The notes under the pieces: generated by a model
What the model was told of the DNA's origin: nothing
Databases searched by the model: none
What the model saw: the letters and a program-made list of their open reading frames with translations, nothing else
Shown here: positions 29,159 to 37,180 of the stretch, in pieces
Numbering within the stretch: the first letter of the stretch is position 1
How the letters are laid out: each line of letters begins with the position of its first letter
Position numbers and translations under genes: made by a program
Assembly: GCA_002839825.1 (NCBI GenBank)
Contig: PGYU01000005.1
Coordinates: forward strand, 62,001 to 126,000
DNA length: 64,000 bases
Origin: Ignavibacteriae bacterium HGW-Ignavibacteriae-1
Lineage (GTDB): Bacteria > Bacteroidota > Ignavibacteria > Kapaibacteriales > UBA2268
Reading direction: 5' to 3'

Positions 29159-29455
29159 ATTTGTTACTTTTTGTGAATGTGTTGCAATCAAGACTTGCAA
29201 GTTACAAAATTTCTGTGGAAAAATCAAATCAACATCTTTGATTAAGAAAATGTAATTATTTAATATGCGAAATTGAGTGAATTTTGTTAAGTAATACGCC
29301 TAACTTCTTGGAATACAAATCAGTCATATTGAAAATTCACATTGTCTTCGCAAACTATTCATTAAAATTTATTTTAGCCTCACTTAAAATAAAAGTCAAA
29401 CATATTCCTTCACTATAAGTATAATGTTTTTTGTTTAATTCAAGGAGGTGTATCA

Positions 29456-30871
29456 ATGATGAACCCAATCAATGACACCGGTGTACTTTCATCACAACTC
29501 AGCAAGGTTTCCAATAAATATAAATCATTCACAATCAATAACTTTCGCAAGATTCCCCAAATAGCCGACAACTTTTCTGATGAAGAATTGTTCGAAATGG
29601 AAGTCGTCGCAACTGTTTTACCCTTCAAATCTAATAACTATGTTGTAAATGAGTTAATCAATTGGGACAAACCTCGAAAAGACCCGATTTTCAACCTTAC
29701 TTTTCCTAATCGCTCGATGCTCAAAGAGCACCACTTCGAAATGCTTGCCGAAAAAATGAAATATGGAGCCGATAAAGCCGAAATCGAAAAAACTGCCAGA
29801 ATCATTAGGATGGAACTCAATCCTCATCCAGCGGGGCAAAGCAAAATGAATTTGCCAAAAATCAATGGAAATGTAGTTGAAGGAATGCAGCACAAGTACG
29901 ACCACACTGCGCTCTTTTTCCCGAAGCAGGGGCAAACATGCCACGCATATTGTACTTTTTGCTTTCGGTGGCCCCAATTTGTCAGCACAGATGAATTGAA
30001 ATTCGCTACTAAAGACATCGAAAGCTCGATTGCGTATTTCCGAGCTAATCCCCAAATTACAGATATACTTTTCACCGGAGGCGACCCAATGGTAATGAGT
30101 CCGCGTCATTTCGCTCAATATATTGATGCCTTGATTGATGCAAAATTACCCAATTTGCAAAATATTCGTATTGGCTCAAAATCGCTCGCTTATTGGCCCC
30201 AAACATTCTTGGAAGAAGATGGTGATATCATTCTCGGTGCATTCAAAAAAGCAATCAGCGAAGGTAAACATGTTGCTTTCATGAGTCATTTCAATCATCA
30301 CGTCGAACTCAAAACTCCCGCAGTTCAAGAAGCTATCCAGAAAATTAATGCAACAGGCGCAAGAATCCGAACGCAATCTCCCGTTTTCAAAAACATCAAT
30401 GATGACCCTAAGGTTTGGTCGGCAATGTGGAAAGAGCAAGTTCGCCAAGGTTGCATACCATATTATATGTTCGTGGCTCGCGATACAGGAGCTCAACACT
30501 ACTTTGCAGTGACACTCGAACGAGCTTGGAAAATCTTCCGCGAGGCATATCAAAATGTTAGCGGATTAGCCCGAACTGTTCGCGGTCCGTCAATGTCATG
30601 TACTCCCGGCAAAGTTCAAATACTCGGCGTAGTAGAAGTAGCAGGGGAGAAGGTCTTTGCTTTGCGTTTCTTGCAAGGGCGTAACAAAAATTGGATTCAT
30701 CGTCCGTTTTTTGCTAAATATAACCCCGATGCTATATGGATTGACGACCTCGAGCCTGCTTTCGGCGAAGAAAAATTCTTTTTCGAGGACGAATTGGAAT
30801 CCAAGTATGAATCCATTCTCCGCCACGAAGATGTTGATAATTACACAGGCATCAGCTATTCGCAAAATTGA
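29456..30871 (+). CDS. KamA-family radical SAM protein, short form
   Basis: 471 residues, start ATG 29456 (or 29459), with a near-perfect Shine-Dalgarno AAGGAGGTG at 29442-29450. Cluster motif CHAYCTFCFRW supplies C162, C166 and C169. It is followed by TDILFTGGDPMVMSP, IRIGSKSLAYWPQTF, and SCTPGKVQI with K386 in the position of the PLP-binding lysine. Length is close to lysine 2,3-aminomutase (about 416-470), but the cysteine motif differs from the classical CxxxCRHCTRRR, so the substrate may not be free lysine. It is transcribed away from the longer paralogue; the ~300-bp spacer must hold both promoters. Confidence 0.82.
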   Translation: MMNPINDTGVLSSQLSKVSNKYKSFTINNFRKIPQIADNFSDEELFEMEVVATVLPFKSNNYVVNELINWDKPRKDPIFNLTFPNRSMLKEHHFEMLAEKMKYGADKAEIEKTARIIRMELNPHPAGQSKMNLPKINGNVVEGMQHKYDHTALFFPKQGQTCHAYCTFCFRWPQFVSTDELKFATKDIESSIAYFRANPQITDILFTGGDPMVMSPRHFAQYIDALIDAKLPNLQNIRIGSKSLAYWPQTFLEEDGDIILGAFKKAISEGKHVAFMSHFNHHVELKTPAVQEAIQKINATGARIRTQSPVFKNINDDPKVWSAMWKEQVRQGCIPYYMFVARDTGAQHYFAVTLERAWKIFREAYQNVSGLARTVRGPSMSCTPGKVQILGVVEVAGEKVFALRFLQGRNKNWIHRPFFAKYNPDAIWIDDLEPAFGEEKFFFEDELESKYESILRHEDVDNYTGISYSQN

Positions 30872-31106
30872 TACATCGAAATCTCTATTTGGATGATTTT
30901 GTTACACTACGTAGTCGAGACTAATATCATTAATGAAAAATTAATTGATTTTAATTCGAGATTTTTGCTTATTTTTGCATTGTGAATTTCGTATAGTTTA
31001 ATTATAGTTTTGTTGTTATTGTCTAACAATAATAATATTCAAAATATGAAAAAAAACAATCGAAAATATAATTCGATTTTGTAAAAATTAACAATTTTTA
31101 GGTGTA

Positions 31107-32423
31107 ATGATGTCAAAAACTAAAGTAATAATTATAGGAGCCGCCGGACGCGATTTCCATAATTTTAATACCGTTTACAGAGATAATGATGCAGTCGAAG
31201 TGATTGCATTTACAGCAGCTCAAATTCCCGATATTGACGGCAGAAAATACCCTGCTTCATTAGCAGGTAAATTATATCCGGAAGGAATCCCCATTTATGC
31301 TGAAGAAGAATTGGTTGGATTAATCCAAAAACACGAAGCAGACGAATGTGTACTTTCATATAGCGATTTGCCTTACGACAAAGTAATGCATCTCGGTTCG
31401 GTAGTTATGGCTGCCGGCGCAAAATTTTCTATGATGGGTTCATACCCCACAATGATTAAATCAACTAAACCGATTATCGCTGTTGGTGCAGTCAGAACCG
31501 GTTGCGGCAAATCACAAACTACTCGCGCTATCGTTCGCGTGTTGATGGAAGCCGGCAAAAAAGTCGTTTCAGTACGTCATCCAATGCCATACGGCGATTT
31601 GGAAAAACAAAAAGTTCAACGTTTTGCTACTATCGAAGACCTCAAACTTCACAAATGTACAATCGAAGAAATGGAAGAATACGAACCACATATTGCAATG
31701 GGAAGTATCATTTATTCGGGTGTGGATTATGAAGCAATTTTACGCGAAGCTGAAAAAGAAGCTGACGTGATCATTTGGGACGGTGGCAACAACGACATGC
31801 CTTTCTACAAACCTGATTTGAACGTGGTTGTGGTTGACCCATTACGCCCCGGACATGAAATCGGTTACTATCCCGGCGAAGTTAACTTGAGAATGGCTGA
31901 CGTAATCGTTATGAACAAGATTGATTCAGCTTATCCCGATGATGTTGATTTTGTATTGGAAAATATTCGCGAATATAATCCCGATGCTCAAATTATCATG
32001 GCTGCGTCTGCAATTATGGTGGACAATCCTGAAATCATCAAAGGTAAAAACGTTTTGGCAATCGAAGATGGTCCTACTTTGACTCACGGCGAAATGCACA
32101 TCGGTGCAGCTATCGTCGCAGCTCGCAGATTTGGTGCCGCTTCACTCGTTGACCCAAGACCTTACACAGTTGGCAAATTGACTGAAACATTCGAAAAATA
32201 CCCTGAAATCGGCACATTACTTCCTGCAATGGGATATGGCGACCAACAAATGAAAGATTTGGAAACAACGATTAAGAACACAGTTTGCGATTCCGTTGTG
32301 ATTGGTACTCCGATTGATTTGACAAGATTTATCAAAATTGACCAACCTCACACCAGAGTTTATTACGAATTATCAGAAATTGGCAAACCTGACATCAAAT
32401 CAGTTTTAGAAAAATTCTTATAA
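31107..32423 (+). CDS. P-loop GTPase/ATPase of the cyclic 2,3-diphosphoglycerate synthetase family
   Basis: 438 residues. An N-terminal Rossmann-like part (MSKTKVIIIGAAGRDFHNF) precedes a P-loop domain with GAVRTGCGKS (127-136), IIWDGGNND, and MNKIDSAY near position 270. The family is named after the archaeal enzyme that makes the thermolyte cDPG, but many mesophilic bacteria carry it and its role there is unproven. Start ATG at 31107 or 31110, preceded by AGGTG. Single-gene unit closed by the terminator at 32446. The family call is good; the reaction is doubtful. Confidence 0.8.
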   Translation: MMSKTKVIIIGAAGRDFHNFNTVYRDNDAVEVIAFTAAQIPDIDGRKYPASLAGKLYPEGIPIYAEEELVGLIQKHEADECVLSYSDLPYDKVMHLGSVVMAAGAKFSMMGSYPTMIKSTKPIIAVGAVRTGCGKSQTTRAIVRVLMEAGKKVVSVRHPMPYGDLEKQKVQRFATIEDLKLHKCTIEEMEEYEPHIAMGSIIYSGVDYEAILREAEKEADVIIWDGGNNDMPFYKPDLNVVVVDPLRPGHEIGYYPGEVNLRMADVIVMNKIDSAYPDDVDFVLENIREYNPDAQIIMAASAIMVDNPEIIKGKNVLAIEDGPTLTHGEMHIGAAIVAARRFGAASLVDPRPYTVGKLTETFEKYPEIGTLLPAMGYGDQQMKDLETTIKNTVCDSVVIGTPIDLTRFIKIDQPHTRVYYELSEIGKPDIKSVLEKFL

Positions 32424-32445
32424 TAATCTGATTCTATAAAATTAG

Positions 32446-32480
32446 AAAGCGAAACCGAGAAATCTGTTTCGCTTTTTTTT
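32446..32480 (+). terminator. Rho-independent terminator
   Basis: Perfect 10-bp stem AAAGCGAAAC / GTTTCGCTTT with a 10-nt loop, followed by more T residues, 22 bp after the cDPGS-like stop. Confidence 0.9.
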
Positions 32481-32497
32481 GTAGAGCGTGTCTCGTC

Positions 32498-32518
32498 CCG
32501 TCTTTGTTACAAAGACGG
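32498..32518. repeat. perfect palindrome related to the repeats flanking hicBA
   Basis: CCGTCTTTGT, one central T, then ACAAAGACGG: two 10-bp arms with no loop. The arm equals the terminal inverted repeat of the ~103-bp elements at 35982 and 36625, as if the interior had been lost. It lies between the terminator at 32446 and the convergent lipoprotein gene. Confidence 0.7.
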
Positions 32519-32560
32519 TTGGAGAGTATTGATAGAGGAGTCTTATGATTTAATTTTTTT

Positions 32561-33052
32561 CTACTTTATTGTCCTACAGGTCAGTCGTAATTTTTCATTG
32601 TCAATTAAATCGTTCAATTGTTTCTCAATGTCCGTAAAAGCTGATTTGTTGCCACAGTTGCAAAGTTCTGTAAGTGGGTCTTTGTCAATAATATAATTGT
32701 AAAGCTCTGTTAGAGTAGGTGGATTTGGAAGTTCGGAATATTCCTTATATGTAAGCTTAAGAAAAGCTACATTCTTTCCAATACCCCTGTTGTCTAATAA
32801 ATACCCATTATTTAAGATAGTTGGATTAGGGAATCCGTCATCTAACTTTAAATCATTTGGATGTGGATACGATACAATTTCAGTTTTGTCATCATTTAAG
32901 ATTACAGGTACAAGATTGTTATAATCATTCTTGGTTTTATACACTAAGGTCGGAGGTCCCGGAGTGTATAGCGGAACAAATTCTTGTTTCATGTTTTTAC
33001 ATGAATTACATCCTGCAATAGCAACAAGTATAATTAATATAACTATTCTCAT
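32561..33052 (-). CDS. small lipoprotein coupled to the C10 protease
   Basis: 163 residues. A lipoprotein signal peptide with lipobox VAIAGC puts the lipidated Cys near position 15. The mature part is rich in polar residues (LYTPGPPTLVYKTKNDYNN, YLLDNRGIGKNVAFLKLTY) and has paired cysteines near the C-terminus (CNCG, LTC). No known catalytic motif is seen. Its ATG overlaps the C10 protease stop by 4 nt (ATGA), so the two are translationally coupled. Adjacent genes of C10 proteases in other bacteria can encode proteinaceous inhibitors; that role here is only a hypothesis. Confidence 0.75.
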   Translation of the reverse strand: MRIVILIILVAIAGCNSCKNMKQEFVPLYTPGPPTLVYKTKNDYNNLVPVILNDDKTEIVSYPHPNDLKLDDGFPNPTILNNGYLLDNRGIGKNVAFLKLTYKEYSELPNPPTLTELYNYIIDKDPLTELCNCGNKSAFTDIEKQLNDLIDNEKLRLTCRTIK

Positions 33053-35661
33053 TTTTTAACAATAATTTTTTTGCTAATAATGCCTTCAGAAGTATGTATT
33101 TCAATAAAATATACTGCATCAGCAAGCCCTTGTAATGGCAATTTTATGCTCTTTCCAGTATTTGCTACATTTTCAGAGCTAATTATTTGACCTGTCACAT
33201 TAAGTAGGTTAATTTGCAATACTTGGTCTGCAAATTGATTCAAATCAATCGTTACAAAATCCTTTGCCGGATTGGGGTAAATTTTAATTAGGTCAGCGAC
33301 TTCAATATCTTCAATACTTGTTGTTGGTGTCCTGTTTATTGATAAGTCCAGCAGATAAGATCCTGTTTCACCTGCAAAGTAAGGTGCTACATGAAAATAA
33401 ACTATGCCGCCATTATTAATTTTGATATCTCCTGTCATATAATCATCATATGCGTCTGACCAAGTAGAGCCATCTGTTGAATAAGAAAACAAAGCATCTA
33501 CGGTATAGATGTCTTCATCTTCACTACTAAATGAATCAAAAAGTATCGCGGAAATAGTATAGTCATAACCGGAAGCTAAGTTGATGCTATAATAATCATT
33601 GTCAGCTCCGTTGTGAAGATTCGAGCCTTGTGTGTTTTTGGTAGCTGTATTGTTAGAAATATTAATTGGTAACGAATGAGACTGCACGAATGTGTCATTA
33701 TTCTCGTATTGGTCAGGCGTTAAAGAAGGAGCTTGTACAGTTACTCTTATCGGATTTTGAAAATAGCTTGAACCTGTGAGTTGCCAATCTGAATTGGGGT
33801 TATGCTGAGCCGCCAAAAGGTAAGTACCCGGACTTACACTTACTGAAGCGTTATCAAAAGTCAGGTAAGGTGATTGGTAAGTATATCCGGGTGGCAAACC
33901 ATTGCTTTCTTCAATTATGCCAATATCTTGAGCTAAAGTACCATCCAAGTTATATAAGCCAACACCGTAATAACCGGAAAAAGTATTTGTTCCGTCATTG
34001 ATAATATTATAGTTGACTGAAATTGATTGCCCTTGAGTTAAAGTAGTACTCGGAGTTACATTCATCGAAGAATTCAATTCAATATCATTAGGGTAGATTA
34101 CATTCATTTGTGCAAAGTTGGTATAACTTTCATTATTTGAAACCTGAATCCAATTACCATCTGCCGGTTTGTAATATATACCCACATAATATGTGCCTGG
34201 CAACATGCTTAATAAACTACTATTGCTAAAAACCAAATCGTTTTGGTAAGCATAACCTCCCTGCAAAGAGTAGCCTGTTAGGACTTCTACAAAGTCAATG
34301 AAATTATATTGGTCATCGAAAATAGCGGCACACAAATCACCATTAAAAGTAATTGTTCCACTGTTAACAATATTGGTCGTAATATCGAATGATTGCCCAT
34401 AATAGATAGTATTAGAAGAAGGATTGACATAATTATAAAGTCCAATATTCAATGTTTGTTCTACTTGAGGTGGCTCAATGCCTATTACCGCTTGTTGTCC
34501 GCTATTATAACCTCCGGTTCCACCACCGGTTCCTAATCCGCTTGGGTTAAGGGAATTAATTAGAAAATAGCCATCATAAGCACCACCCCAACCCCAATTA
34601 AAATGGAAAAAGTTACTATTATCGTAGCCATCACAAACGAAAGCGTGACCGCCTCCTGAACCAAAGCCTGCATATAAAATAGGGCGGCTCGCATCAAGTT
34701 CGCCTTTTAATAAATTAATCCATTGCGTATCGTTGTAGTATTCTCTTTCAACCCCCTGTAAAGTGTTTTTATAACCAAAATAGGTTTTAAGAGCATATTC
34801 GGAACAATGTTCAACAGCACTTTTGGCAGAAATAACAAAAGCCGCGCTTCCACCATTGTCAGCGATACCATAATCCATATCAACACTAACGCCAACATGA
34901 TACATCAAAGTTGCTACTTCATTATTTGAACTATTAACGTAGTTCGGCATTGCACTCCATTGAAAAGTCGTGCTCCCGATATTAGCGGCAAGAGTGCCAT
35001 AGGTATGATGGTCATAAGAGTGAAATCCCGAACCGGTCGCCGGATAATTCCAGAATTTCATGATTTGAGCCATAGCAGTTGCAACACAACCCGAAACAGT
35101 TCTTTCATTTGCTGTATAATCAAATGGGCATAAGTCATTATAATAAGGCGATTGATCCCACTTTGTTTGTACTAATGGATTTACGCTTGCAGCGACTTTG
35201 AGTAAATTATGGTTTGAACTCAAATAATTATTCCATTCCTCTTGTATTTCCTGTGTGGCAGCAATATTATTATCAATTACATAGCGAATTTGGCTTTTGT
35301 ATTCTTCAAACCATTTTTGGGCATTTTGTGGAATATTGCTAGGGTCAAAAGCCCCTTCGTCAGAATATCCCAAAATAGGAAATACTTGGTCGTCTGCGGC
35401 TACAATGACAAAACCATTTGTCCCTGCATTAAAAACATAAAAAAATGTAGTCTTCAGAACTTTTGCAGTAGTGCTTCTATTGCTCGAACTTGATTTATAA
35501 ATCAAGTCAAGATTAACAGAATTTTTGAAGGCAAGTGAATTTGTGGCACCGGTTAAGAAAGTCTGCCCAACCTGTTTGGCAGTAAATTCATCAATGGGTT
35601 TTGCAAATGTTGCGATGCTGAATGCAGTCAGCAGTACAGTGAGTAAGAGTATTTTATTCAT
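33049..35661 (-). CDS. secreted C10 (streptopain/SpeB-type) cysteine protease with T9SS sorting domain
   Basis: 870 residues. After the signal peptide (to about 20) comes an inhibitory propeptide (about 21-160), as in streptopain. The C10 catalytic domain (about 161-375) has Cys192 in SGCVATAMAQIMKFWNYP, His339 in GGGHAFVCDGYD and the NWGWGG loop. Two or more CARDB-like Ig domains follow (about 395-640), then a pre-peptidase C-terminal-like domain (about 655-775) and a T9SS type A sorting domain (about 795-870, IYPNPAKDFVTIDL ... KKIIVKK). Predicted extracellular protease. Downstream lipoprotein gene overlaps by 4 nt. Confidence 0.93.
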   Translation of the reverse strand: MNKILLLTVLLTAFSIATFAKPIDEFTAKQVGQTFLTGATNSLAFKNSVNLDLIYKSSSSNRSTTAKVLKTTFFYVFNAGTNGFVIVAADDQVFPILGYSDEGAFDPSNIPQNAQKWFEEYKSQIRYVIDNNIAATQEIQEEWNNYLSSNHNLLKVAASVNPLVQTKWDQSPYYNDLCPFDYTANERTVSGCVATAMAQIMKFWNYPATGSGFHSYDHHTYGTLAANIGSTTFQWSAMPNYVNSSNNEVATLMYHVGVSVDMDYGIADNGGSAAFVISAKSAVEHCSEYALKTYFGYKNTLQGVEREYYNDTQWINLLKGELDASRPILYAGFGSGGGHAFVCDGYDNSNFFHFNWGWGGAYDGYFLINSLNPSGLGTGGGTGGYNSGQQAVIGIEPPQVEQTLNIGLYNYVNPSSNTIYYGQSFDITTNIVNSGTITFNGDLCAAIFDDQYNFIDFVEVLTGYSLQGGYAYQNDLVFSNSSLLSMLPGTYYVGIYYKPADGNWIQVSNNESYTNFAQMNVIYPNDIELNSSMNVTPSTTLTQGQSISVNYNIINDGTNTFSGYYGVGLYNLDGTLAQDIGIIEESNGLPPGYTYQSPYLTFDNASVSVSPGTYLLAAQHNPNSDWQLTGSSYFQNPIRVTVQAPSLTPDQYENNDTFVQSHSLPINISNNTATKNTQGSNLHNGADNDYYSINLASGYDYTISAILFDSFSSEDEDIYTVDALFSYSTDGSTWSDAYDDYMTGDIKINNGGIVYFHVAPYFAGETGSYLLDLSINRTPTTSIEDIEVADLIKIYPNPAKDFVTIDLNQFADQVLQINLLNVTGQIISSENVANTGKSIKLPLQGLADAVYFIEIHTSEGIISKKIIVKK

Positions 35662-35845
35662 ATTTGTATTTATTAATGATTAAAAATTCATTTATATGCC
35701 ACTAATTATCAAAGCCACTCACAACTAATATATTTACGCAATATTGCTTAAATCTGATGCAAACATAATACAATAATTCTATATTTGCAAATTATCATTT
35801 TGGGAAAATTTGTAGGGACAAAACGCTGTTCGATCAAAAACATAG

Positions 35846-35963
35846 CCCACGAATTCATTCGTGGGGAAGGGAAAATGTTAATTCATCCGATGACTTGGAT
35901 TCAACAGATGAATTATCTCTAACAAATGTGCCATACTTAGGAGCTTGGAGTCATCGGATGAAT
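35846..35963. repeat. palindrome cluster in a 441-bp non-coding stretch
   Basis: The stretch from 35662 to 36102 has no credible gene. It holds a perfect hairpin CCCACGAAT / ATTCGTGGG (35846-35865, 2-nt loop), then a 15-bp perfect inverted repeat ATTCATCCGATGACT (35881-35895) and AGTCATCGGATGAAT (35949-35963) separated by 53 bp. The ~103-bp repeat at 35982 follows directly. It looks like nested remains of small palindromic elements. Confidence 0.7.
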
Positions 35964-35981
35964 ATGGCCTGTGGTGATTAA

Positions 35982-36084
35982 TGTCCCGTCTTTGTTATAA
36001 TTGACGGATAGGGATGAATCTGACCTATAGTCGTCTTTGTAATAATTGACGATACACTAAATTTGAACAAAGACAGGACGGGGA
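35982..36084. repeat. ~103-bp palindromic repeat element, copy 1 (left of hicBA)
   Basis: Starts TGTCCCGTCTTTGTT and ends AACAAAGACAGGACGGGGA, so the ends are imperfect inverted repeats. Its first 42 bases are identical to copy 2 at 36625, and the last ~30 differ by only a few bases. The interior holds a second, degenerate half-unit (CGTCTTTGTAATAATTGACG). It ends 18 bp from the hicA stop. No coding capacity: MITE-like or REP-like. Confidence 0.8.
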
Positions 36085-36102
36085 GTTTTCAAACCACTTA
36101 GC

Positions 36103-36327
36103 TTACTCTAATAGCTCATTAAACTCATCTAATGATAATCCGCTTTGTCTTATGATAGCTCTCAAAGTACCTCTATCTAAAGTTTTATGTTCCGGAACTG
36201 TAATTTGGCTAAAAGGTTCATCGCGGCGAATAATAATATGGCTTCCTTTCTGTCTGACGAACTTATATCCTGCTCTATTCAATGCATCTACACATTCAAG
36301 CCCCGAAATGGACGGTAAGCCTTTCAT
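36103..36327 (-). CDS. hicA: HicA family toxin (mRNA interferase)
   Basis: 74 residues with the double-stranded-RNA-binding-like HicA fold. GYKFVRQKGSHIIIRR contains the catalytic His, followed by ITVPEHKTLDRGTLRAIIRQ. It cleaves mRNA when free of HicB. It overlaps the antitoxin gene by 4 nt. The antitoxin comes first, the order reversed from many hicAB loci. The pair is bracketed by two ~103-bp direct repeats. Confidence 0.92.
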   Translation of the reverse strand: MKGLPSISGLECVDALNRAGYKFVRQKGSHIIIRRDEPFSQITVPEHKTLDRGTLRAIIRQSGLSLDEFNELLE

Positions 36328-36530
36328 ACTACTGCTAATATTGATTCAAAGTGCTCTTCAGGAACGGGCAAATTGTCATCAACAAGAGTTTCGATATAAA
36401 GTTCAATCGCTTCTTTGATGTTTTGCAATGCCAATTCTTTAGTTTCGCCTTGGCTGATACAGCCTGGTAATGAAGGACATTCGGCAACCCAAAATCCATC
36501 CAAACCCTTATTTAAGAATACTTGTCTCAT
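36324..36530 (-). CDS. hicB: HicB family antitoxin (short form)
   Basis: 68 residues with the partial RNase H-like HicB fold (GFWVAECPSLPGCISQGETKELALQNIKEAIELYIE). It ends soon after the fold, without the C-terminal helix-turn-helix or ribbon-helix-helix DNA-binding domain found in longer HicB proteins, so autoregulation may need another factor. First gene of the pair; its stop overlaps the hicA start by 4 nt. Confidence 0.92.
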   Translation of the reverse strand: MRQVFLNKGLDGFWVAECPSLPGCISQGETKELALQNIKEAIELYIETLVDDNLPVPEEHFESILAVV

Positions 36531-36624
36531 ATTATCTCCTCTTTTACATTTATCATAAGTATAAATGTATAATCATTCAAATTATTTTAGAATGTCTTGC
36601 TCATCCTCTAACAAGCGCAGTTCC

Positions 36625-36727
36625 TGTCCCGTCTTTGTTATAATTGACGGATAGGGATGAATCTGAATTATAGCCGTCAGTTGTAACAATTGACGATACA
36701 CTAAATTAGAACAAAGACGGTACGGGA
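36625..36727. repeat. ~103-bp palindromic repeat element, copy 2 (right of hicBA)
   Basis: Same orientation as copy 1 at 35982, giving direct repeats on either side of hicBA about 640 bp apart. The ends contain the inverted pair CCGTCTTTGTT and AACAAAGACGG (11 bp, perfect). One internal base is inserted relative to copy 1 and there are several substitutions in the middle. It lies 94 bp upstream of the hicB start. Confidence 0.8.
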
Positions 36728-36772
36728 AAACACGAATAATAAGCCACGTTTAAGCCACGAAGGTTTCCCCAC

Positions 36773-36809
36773 AACTCAAAAAACCCTGACATAGTCAAGG
36801 TTTTGAGTT
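36773..36809 (-). terminator. terminator of the rpsT / tRNA-Arg transcript
   Basis: Minus-strand hairpin AACTCAAAACC ... GGTTTTTTGAGTT with an internal TGAC/GTCA stem. It lies 18 bp beyond the tRNA 3' end. The right arm carries the T-rich stretch. Confidence 0.65.
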
Positions 36810-36827
36810 AAGAAATCTTGGAATGAG

Positions 36828-36901
36828 TACGCCCTAGAGGAGTCGAACCTCTAACCTTCTGATCCGTAGTCAGATACTCTATCCAATTGAGCTAAGGGCG
36901 C
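36828..36901 (-). tRNA. tRNA-Arg (anticodon ACG)
   Basis: 74 nt on the minus strand, from GCGCCCT at 36901 to the discriminator A at 36828. The anticodon stem is TCTGA / TCAGA with loop CTACGGA, so the anticodon is ACG, expected to be edited to ICG for CGN codons. The T arm AGAGG-TTCGACT-CCTCT is intact. The 3' CCA is not encoded. The first acceptor pair is G1-U72 instead of the usual G-C, a minor oddity. It begins 12 bp after the rpsT stop and probably shares its transcript. Confidence 0.95.
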
Positions 36902-36913
36902 TTGTATGTCTGT

Positions 36914-37180
36914 TTATTCAGCAGCTGGCTTGAGCTTGCTGACAAATTTCGCCAATTTCGATTTCTTGTTCGCAGCGTTATTTTTGTGCAATATGCCCTT
37001 TGCTGCTACTCTATCCAAAATTTTGGTAGCTTCGCTCAATTTTACTACTGCTACGTCAAAATCCGTAGCTTCGCGTACTGCTCTAATAGCTAATCTAGTA
37101 GCTTTCTTGAACTGTCTGTTGTACAATCTCAATTTGCGAGATTGTCTCATTCTCTTTAATGCCGATTTATGGTGCGCCAT
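36914..37180 (-). CDS. rpsT: 30S ribosomal protein S20
   Basis: 88 residues, highly basic and helical, starting MAHHKSALKRMRQSRKLRLYN, with ATKILDRVAAKGILHKNNAANKKSKLAK near the C-terminus, as in all S20 proteins. It binds the 16S rRNA 5' domain in the small subunit. The tRNA-Arg gene follows 12 bp downstream. Confidence 0.97.
   Translation of the reverse strand: MAHHKSALKRMRQSRKLRLYNRQFKKATRLAIRAVREATDFDVAVVKLSEATKILDRVAAKGILHKNNAANKKSKLAKFVSKLKPAAE

Noticed and set aside
29158-29456. A precursor peptide gene between the two KamA-like genes
   Set aside because: No short frame with a ribosome site and peptide-like composition was seen in the spacer; it is AT-rich promoter-like sequence.
35982-36727. 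hicBA as an integron cassette between attC sites
   Set aside because: The repeats are the right length and palindromic, but I see no GTTRRRY / RYYYAAC core pairs at their ends, and no integrase.
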